The notes beneath the pieces were generated by a model. The model did no database searches, was not told the DNA's origin, and worked only from the letters and a program-made list of their open reading frames with translations. Below, piece after piece: positions 59,633 through 64,000 of a stretch of DNA of 64,000 nt. Both the position numbers and the translations under genes were made by a program. Numbering within the stretch: the stretch's first letter is position 1; every line of letters starts with the position of its first letter. The stretch is from Streptomyces griseoruber (lineage in GTDB: Bacteria > Actinomycetota > Actinomycetes > Streptomycetales > Streptomycetaceae). The stretch is from NCBI RefSeq assembly GCF_001514205.1, contig NZ_KQ948765.1, positions 125,862-189,861 on the forward strand, written 5' to 3'.

Positions 59633-60451
59633 ATGACATCCCTGACACCCACGCCAGAGAACTCCCGTATCGACATCACCCAGCCGCACACCGCCCGCAT
59701 CTGGAACTACTGGCTGGGCGGCAAGGACAACTACGAGGTCGACCGGGCCGCCGGCGACCGGATCCGGGAGTTACACCCGGACATCGGTGAGTACGCCCGC
59801 GCCGACCGGCTCTTCCTGGGCCGTGCCGTCACGCATCTGGTGACCGGGGCCGGGATCCGCCAGTTCCTCGACATCGGCACCGGGCTGCCCACCGCCGACA
59901 ACACCCACGAGGTGGCCCAGCGGCTGGCCCCGGACGCCCGGATCGTCTACGTCGACAACGACCCGCTGGTCCTCGCGCACGCCCGGGCCCTGCTCACCAG
60001 CACGCCCGAGGGCCGCACCGACTACCTCGACGAGGACCTGCGCCACACCGACGCCATTCTGGAACACGCCGGTAAGACCCTGGACCTCACGGAGCCGGTC
60101 GCGCTGATGCTGCTCGGCGTGGTCATCTTCGTCGGCGACGACGAGGACCCGTACGGGCTGGTGCGGCGGCTGCTGGACCGGCTGCCGCCGGGCAGCCATC
60201 TGGTGCTGTCGCACACCGTCACCACCCCGGCGATGCCGGACGTGGACGAGGCCGTGCGGTTCTGGAACGAGCACGGCACCCCGAAGCTGACCCAGCGCAC
60301 CCCCGAGCGGGTGGCCCGTTTCTTCGACGGTCTGGAGCTGCTGGAGCCGGGCGTGGTGTCGTGCTCGCGGTGGCGGCCCGAGCCGCGGGGCTCCGGCCGG
60401 CCGGAGCCGGCGGAGGTCGCGATGTTCGGCGGAGTGGCGCGCAAACCCTGA
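59633..60451 (+). CDS. SAM-dependent methyltransferase, SAV2177 family (DUF574)
   Basis: 272 residues. PHTARIWNYWLGGKDNYEVDR is the family's highly conserved N-terminus, FLDIGTGLPTADNTHEVA the SAM glycine loop, VYVDNDPLVLAHARALL the acid loop that holds the ribose, and TPERVARFFDGLELLEPGVV the end of the fold. Widespread in Streptomyces in many copies; the methyl acceptor is not known to me. ATG at 59633. Confidence 0.92.
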   Translation: MTSLTPTPENSRIDITQPHTARIWNYWLGGKDNYEVDRAAGDRIRELHPDIGEYARADRLFLGRAVTHLVTGAGIRQFLDIGTGLPTADNTHEVAQRLAPDARIVYVDNDPLVLAHARALLTSTPEGRTDYLDEDLRHTDAILEHAGKTLDLTEPVALMLLGVVIFVGDDEDPYGLVRRLLDRLPPGSHLVLSHTVTTPAMPDVDEAVRFWNEHGTPKLTQRTPERVARFFDGLELLEPGVVSCSRWRPEPRGSGRPEPAEVAMFGGVARKP

Positions 60452-60633
60452 CGCCCGGCGCGACAGCGCGGTGCACGGTGGCTCGAAAGGGCTGGGGCGG
60501 CGGCGGATCCGCGAGGTGATCACTTCCGGGCTGAACATGACCGGGCCCCCGCACGTATGGGGGTGAGGGCACTCAACGACCGGAGCGCCCCGCGGTGTTG
60601 GAGCCGCACAACCGGGGTTTTCGGGAGCTGGGC

Positions 60634-62031
60634 ATGAGGCACGCACGACGACGGATCGTCCGGCGAGTGACACGGCTGGCGGCAGTCGGCGGACTCCTCC
60701 TGGGCGGGACCATGGTCACCCAGGCGGCCATGGCCACCGAGACGCCCGCCACCTCGGCGACGCCGCGCACCACACCGGAGTCCGTGGTCACCAACCCCGG
60801 TACGGCGCTGGTCAAGGAACTCGGCACCGCGCGCACCGCGGGGACCTGGCTCGACGACGAGGGGCGCCCGGTCGTGGCGGTCACCGACGACAGGTCGGCC
60901 GCCACCGTGCGCAAGGCGGGCGCCGAGCCGAAGCTCGTGGACCACAGCATGAACGAGTTGAAGTCGGCTGCGGCGACCCTGCGTTCGGCCCCCAAGGTGC
61001 CCGGCACGGCGTGGGTGACGGACTACAAGACCAACGAGGTCATCGTGCAGGCCGACAGCACGGTGTCGGCCTCCGACTGGGCGAGCCTGACGAAGACCGC
61101 GACGGGCATCGGCAGTTACGTCCGGATGGAGCGCACCGCGGGTAAGTTCACCACCCGGCTCAACGGCGCCCAGCCGATCCTGTCGACCGGCGGGCGCTGT
61201 TCGGCCGGGTTCAACGTGACCAACGGGACGAACGACTTCATCCTCACCGCCGGGCACTGCGGGCCGACCGGGTCGACCTGGTTCGCCGACAACACGGCGA
61301 AGCAGCAGGTGGGCCAGACCGTCCAGCAGAGCTTCCCGGTCAACGACTTCTCGCTGGTGCAGTACGCGAGCGGCAAGGCCGGCGACGGCGCCGACGTCGT
61401 GGCGGTCGGCAACGGCAACGGGGTGCGCATCACGGGCACGGGAGACGCGGCGGTCGGTCAGCGGGTGTTCCGCAGCGGCAGCACCACGGGGCTGAAGGAC
61501 GGGCAGGTCACCGGGCTCGACGCGACGGTGAACTACCCGGAGGGCACGGTCAGCGGGCTGATCGAGACGAACGTGTGCGCCGAGCCCGGCGACAGCGGCG
61601 GGCCGATGTTCTCGGAGGGCATCGCGCTCGGCATCACCTCGGGCGGCAGCGGTGACTGCACGACGGGCGGTACGACGTTCTTCCAGCCGGTGACGCGGGC
61701 GCTGGCGCAGCTGGGCGTGACGCTCATCGTGGCCGCCCCCTCGGGCAACGGGCAGGGCGGCGGCACCTCGCCGTCCGGTGCCCCCCAGCCGTCCCTGTCC
61801 CCCACCCAGGCGGCGATCGCGCCGGGTTCGACCTCGCCGGGCTCGACGACCCCGGTGACGGGCATCGGCGGCGGGACGTCCCTCGCCGCCCGGCTCACCG
61901 ACCCGAACGCCATCGGCCCCGGTCTGCTGGTCATCGGCGGCAGTCTGATCGCCCTGGTCGCCACCCGCTACATCCGCGCCGAACAGGACCGCAAGGCCTA
62001 CCGCGAGTACTACTCGGCGACCTGGGGCTGA
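60634..62031 (+). CDS. S1-family serine protease (streptogrisin/alpha-lytic type) with C-terminal membrane anchor
   Basis: 465 residues. An N-terminal signal (RRIVRRVTRLAAVGGLLLGGTMV) and an alpha-lytic-type prodomain (GTAWVTDYKTNEVIVQADSTVSASDW) precede a chymotrypsin fold with His208 (LTAGHC), Asp238 (VNDFSLV) and Ser321 (GDSGGP). After a Ser/Thr/Pro/Gly linker (about 370-420) a hydrophobic helix GPGLLVIGGSLIALVATRYI and a basic tail end the protein, predicting that the protease stays attached to the membrane; most streptogrisins are freely secreted. ATG at 60634 after GGGAG. Confidence 0.9.
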   Translation: MRHARRRIVRRVTRLAAVGGLLLGGTMVTQAAMATETPATSATPRTTPESVVTNPGTALVKELGTARTAGTWLDDEGRPVVAVTDDRSAATVRKAGAEPKLVDHSMNELKSAAATLRSAPKVPGTAWVTDYKTNEVIVQADSTVSASDWASLTKTATGIGSYVRMERTAGKFTTRLNGAQPILSTGGRCSAGFNVTNGTNDFILTAGHCGPTGSTWFADNTAKQQVGQTVQQSFPVNDFSLVQYASGKAGDGADVVAVGNGNGVRITGTGDAAVGQRVFRSGSTTGLKDGQVTGLDATVNYPEGTVSGLIETNVCAEPGDSGGPMFSEGIALGITSGGSGDCTTGGTTFFQPVTRALAQLGVTLIVAAPSGNGQGGGTSPSGAPQPSLSPTQAAIAPGSTSPGSTTPVTGIGGGTSLAARLTDPNAIGPGLLVIGGSLIALVATRYIRAEQDRKAYREYYSATWG

Positions 62032-62047
62032 GCGGGGCAAACGAAAA

Positions 62048-62068
62048 GGGCACCCGGTCGGGGTGCCC
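62048..62068. terminator. Bidirectional hairpin terminator
   Basis: GGGCACCC (62048-62055) pairs with GGGTGCCC (62061-62068), loop GGTCG, between the convergent protease gene and the small gene at 62086. On the left it is preceded by an A-rich stretch which gives a U-tract for leftward transcripts. Confidence 0.8.
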
Positions 62069-62085
62069 GCTTCGGTCTACGAGGC

Positions 62086-62259
62086 TCAGACCGCGTTCAG
62101 CGGCTGCGGGGCCGCGGCGGCCCACTCCAGGACGAGGCGCTGGTACTCCGCGCGCTGCTCGACACTCAGTGTCCCGCCCGACCGCAGCCACAGGGCCCGG
62201 ATCTCCTCGTTGACCTCGTCAGCCGAGCGATCGGAAACGGTTTCAACAGTGGTGGACAT
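62086..62259 (-). CDS. Small hypothetical protein
   Basis: 57 residues from the ATG at 62259 (or 61 from an ATG at 62271 that has GGGAG before it). STTVETVSDRSADEVNEEIRALW and SVEQRAEYQRLVLEWAAA predict two helices; resembles small conserved Streptomyces proteins of unknown role. Confidence 0.65.
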   Translation of the reverse strand: MSTTVETVSDRSADEVNEEIRALWLRSGGTLSVEQRAEYQRLVLEWAAAAPQPLNAV

Positions 62260-62366
62260 GGTGTGAAGCATACGGCTCCCGAGGTGAAGGCCGCGTGAGT
62301 AAGTACGGATAATTCGGGCATTCTGTACCGTGTTACTGATCACGTCCCCTTGTCCACCCCCATCTG

Positions 62367-63545
62367 TCAACCCCCATCGGTCAGTTCACCCCTCCCGGCC
62401 CCCAACACCAGTACCTGGATGGCCAGAACGGCGGCACCGCGCGCCCAGTCGTGGAAGTCGGACACCTTGGTCTCCAGGTCGACGGGGGCGGCCAGCGGAT
62501 GCCGGTGGGAGCGGACGGTCTCCTCGACCGTGACGCCGGCCACCTCCATGAGGCCGACCCCTTCGCCGGCCAGGAGGATCTTCTGCGGCATGGCGAAGTT
62601 GGCGATCTGGGCCACCAGCGTGCCCAGGGCGCGGGCCGCCTCCTCGACGACCCGGGCGGGCAGGGGCTCGCCCTCGGCGGCGCGGGCGAGGATCTCCTCG
62701 TACGTCCACGTGCGGCCGGTGGCGGCCTGGACCTGGTAGCGGATACTCGGGATGGTCAGCAGCGAGACCGCGCTGCCGCGTTCGCCGTCGGGGGTGAGCG
62801 GCCCGTGGGGGTTCACGATCCAGTGGCGGCCGAAGCCGCGGTCCTCCTCGGCGCACGGGACCCGTCGGCCGCCGAGGACCAGTCCGTAGCCGAGGCCGGC
62901 ACCGATGGTCAGGACGGCGAAGCGGTCGAGATCGCGGCCCGCGCCGAACCAGGTCTCGGCCTCGACCAGGGCGGCGACGTCGTTCTCGACGACCACCGGC
63001 AGACCGGTGCGCTCCTCGGTGAGCGCGGCGAGCGGCACGTCCCGCCAGCCGAGGAAGACCGACTCGCCGACCACGGCGCGGTCCCGGACAAACCCGCCGA
63101 CCCCGATGCCGATACCCGCGATCCCGGGGTGCGCGCGGGTCAGCTCCTCGGTCATCTCGCCGAGGAGGGCGACCACCTCGGCGGGCTCATGACGGGTGAG
63201 CGTGCGGTCGTGGCGGGCGACGATGTCGCTCCTGAGGGTGGTGACGACGCCGTACACCATGTCCGCGGTGATCTTGAAGCCCAGGAAGGAGCGGGAGCCC
63301 GCGACCACGTCGAGCGGCTGCGAGGGGCGCCCCTGCCGCACCTCGGCCGGGGCTCCCGCTTCGGCCACCTCGACGAGCAGACCCGACTCGATCAGCGGCT
63401 TGGTCAGCCGGGTGAGGCTGCCGGCGGAGAGGTTCAGCCGGTGCGCGAGATCGGTGCGGGACAGCGGCCCGTGGACGAGCACCTCGATCGCGACCGAGCG
63501 CTCTCCGGGGCTCAGCGGCAGCCAGCTGGCGGTACGTGCGGTCAT
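62367..63545 (-). CDS. ROK-family transcriptional regulator
   Basis: 392 residues: winged helix at the N-terminus (LVHGPLSRTDLAHRLNLSAGSLTRLTKPLIESGLL) and a ROK domain (GFKITADMVYGVV, GIGIGVGGFV, VVVENDVAALVEAE, VLTIGAGLGYGLVLGG). It probably senses a sugar and controls the divergent oxidoreductase gene to its right and likely more genes beyond the window. ATG at 63545. Two inverted copies of a 15-bp motif lie in the promoter region. Confidence 0.92.
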   Translation of the reverse strand: MTARTASWLPLSPGERSVAIEVLVHGPLSRTDLAHRLNLSAGSLTRLTKPLIESGLLVEVAEAGAPAEVRQGRPSQPLDVVAGSRSFLGFKITADMVYGVVTTLRSDIVARHDRTLTRHEPAEVVALLGEMTEELTRAHPGIAGIGIGVGGFVRDRAVVGESVFLGWRDVPLAALTEERTGLPVVVENDVAALVEAETWFGAGRDLDRFAVLTIGAGLGYGLVLGGRRVPCAEEDRGFGRHWIVNPHGPLTPDGERGSAVSLLTIPSIRYQVQAATGRTWTYEEILARAAEGEPLPARVVEEAARALGTLVAQIANFAMPQKILLAGEGVGLMEVAGVTVEETVRSHRHPLAAPVDLETKVSDFHDWARGAAVLAIQVLVLGAGRGELTDGG

Positions 63546-63583
63546 GCGGGTCAGTCTCCCCCAGGGCCGGAGGCGGGATCTTT

Positions 63584-63684
63584 CTTTCGCTGCAAAAGTA
63601 TCAGGCCCTCCTCGACTGCGGGGCCGCCCCCCGGAAGGGCACAGAATCAACCCCCTTGACGACTCGATTCTTCTGCAACGAAAG
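63584..63684. promoter_or_regulatory. Pair of inverted 15-bp operator motifs between ROK and oxidoreductase genes
   Basis: CTTTCGCTGCAAAAG (63584-63598) and, on the opposite strand sense, CTTCTGCAACGAAAG (63670-63684), which reads CTTTCGTTGCAGAAG in reverse complement. Consensus CTTTCGYTGCARAAG. Centres lie 86 bases apart, one close to each gene start, the form of a dual operator for the ROK protein. TTGACG at 63656-63661 may be a -35 of the rightward gene; its -10 is unclear. Confidence 0.65.
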
Positions 63685-63736
63685 TAAGTAAGCCCAGCCT
63701 CCCCCGACCCGCTCCCCAGTGAAGGGCACCCCTCCC

Positions 63737-64000
63737 ATGACGTTCTCGCTCGGCATCGTCGGCGCCGGCCAGTTCTCCGGCCAGTTCGCGACACTGTTCC
63801 AGGCCCACCCCGACGTCGGTGACGTGTACGTCACCGATCTGCTGCCCGAGCGGGCCGAGCAGCTCGCCTCCGCGCAGGGGCTGGCCGGCACCTTTCCCTC
63901 GTACGAGGCGATGCTGGAGTCCCCGGCGGTGGACGCCGTCGCGATCTTCACCCAGCGCTGGACCCACGGCCCCCTGGTGCTCCAGGGCCTGAACGCCGCC
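63737..64000 (+). CDS. Gfo/Idh/MocA-family oxidoreductase, 3' end outside the window
   Basis: First 88 codons only. MTFSLGIVGAGQFSGQFATLFQAHP is the Rossmann nucleotide-binding start and VDAVAIFTQRWTHGP the fourth strand and its loop. Probably a sugar or inositol dehydrogenase under the divergent ROK regulator; substrate not predictable. ATG at 63737. Confidence 0.85.
   Translation, partial: MTFSLGIVGAGQFSGQFATLFQAHPDVGDVYVTDLLPERAEQLASAQGLAGTFPSYEAMLESPAVDAVAIFTQRWTHGPLVLQGLNAA

Noticed and set aside
59633..60451. Methyltransferase partner for the graspetide
   Set aside because: Belongs to the SAV2177 family, present in many copies in Streptomyces, and lies 45 kb away with unrelated neighbours.
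1..64000. tRNA, rRNA, insertion sequences, prophage or integrated element
   Set aside because: No cloverleaf-like sequence, transposase, integrase or flanking repeats were recognised; absence by eye is not proof.

Overview
The window is a stretch of Streptomyces-type chromosome (very high GC, strong G/C third-position bias, frequent GTG/TTG starts, AGGAGG-like ribosome sites, SpoIIE-type phosphatases, SAV2177-type methyltransferase, orphan sugar ABC operons without their own ATPase). No rRNA, tRNA, CRISPR array, prophage or insertion sequence was seen. It begins inside a glycerol kinase gene and ends inside a Gfo/Idh/MocA oxidoreductase gene.

Layout. 1-5253: glpK 3' part, PAS-SpoIIE phosphatase, DUF4389 membrane protein, secreted TAP-like peptidase. 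5297-10968: a sugar-uptake locus, with a leftward operon (binding lipoprotein, two permeases) diverging from a DeoR regulator and a GH4 glycosidase. 11279-12876: an unknown coiled-coil protein and a DUF1232 protein. 13081-14275: a two-gene ribosomal-peptide locus, a 63-aa precursor followed by an ATP-grasp maturase (graspetide type), closed by a strong terminator; this is the best candidate for a little-described system here. 14325-18081: DUF5133 protein, a Y4yA/DapDC-like PLP enzyme, an oxidoreductase, a GNAT protein. 18298-26089: membrane SpoIIE phosphatase, MMPL exporter, soluble transhydrogenase, amino-acid permease and a hypothetical. 26163-27020: a stand-alone proteasome beta subunit with no alpha partner.

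27100-31668: GH65 phosphorylase plus beta-phosphoglucomutase-like HAD enzyme, an NTF2-like protein, a P-loop kinase and a truncated small gene. 31730-41244: a second sugar locus in which a ROK regulator, binding protein, two permeases, a heparinase-like protein and an unknown 619-aa protein lie in one leftward series, diverging from a BadF-type (N-acetylglucosamine kinase-like) kinase; both predicted carbohydrate-active proteins lack signal peptides, so the picture is import of an oligosaccharide and cytoplasmic breakdown. 41473-46178: secreted PAP2 phosphatase with an autotransporter-type repeat, a membrane glycosyltransferase and an RpiR regulator.

46472-53647: hypothetical, ANTAR-GAF-PAS-SpoIIE phosphatase, peptidoglycan-binding membrane protein, ATP-grasp protein, folD, and a TetR/DUF35 pair sharing five copies of a 13-bp operator-like palindrome. 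53805-62259: large secreted hydrolase, PPOX-type oxidoreductase, a frameshifted small gene, MalY-like aminotransferase, DUF3800 protein, SAV2177 methyltransferase, membrane-anchored S1 protease, small hypothetical. 62367-64000: ROK regulator divergent from an oxidoreductase, with two inverted copies of a 15-bp operator-like motif between them.

Functions are inferred from motifs read by eye; no database search was possible.
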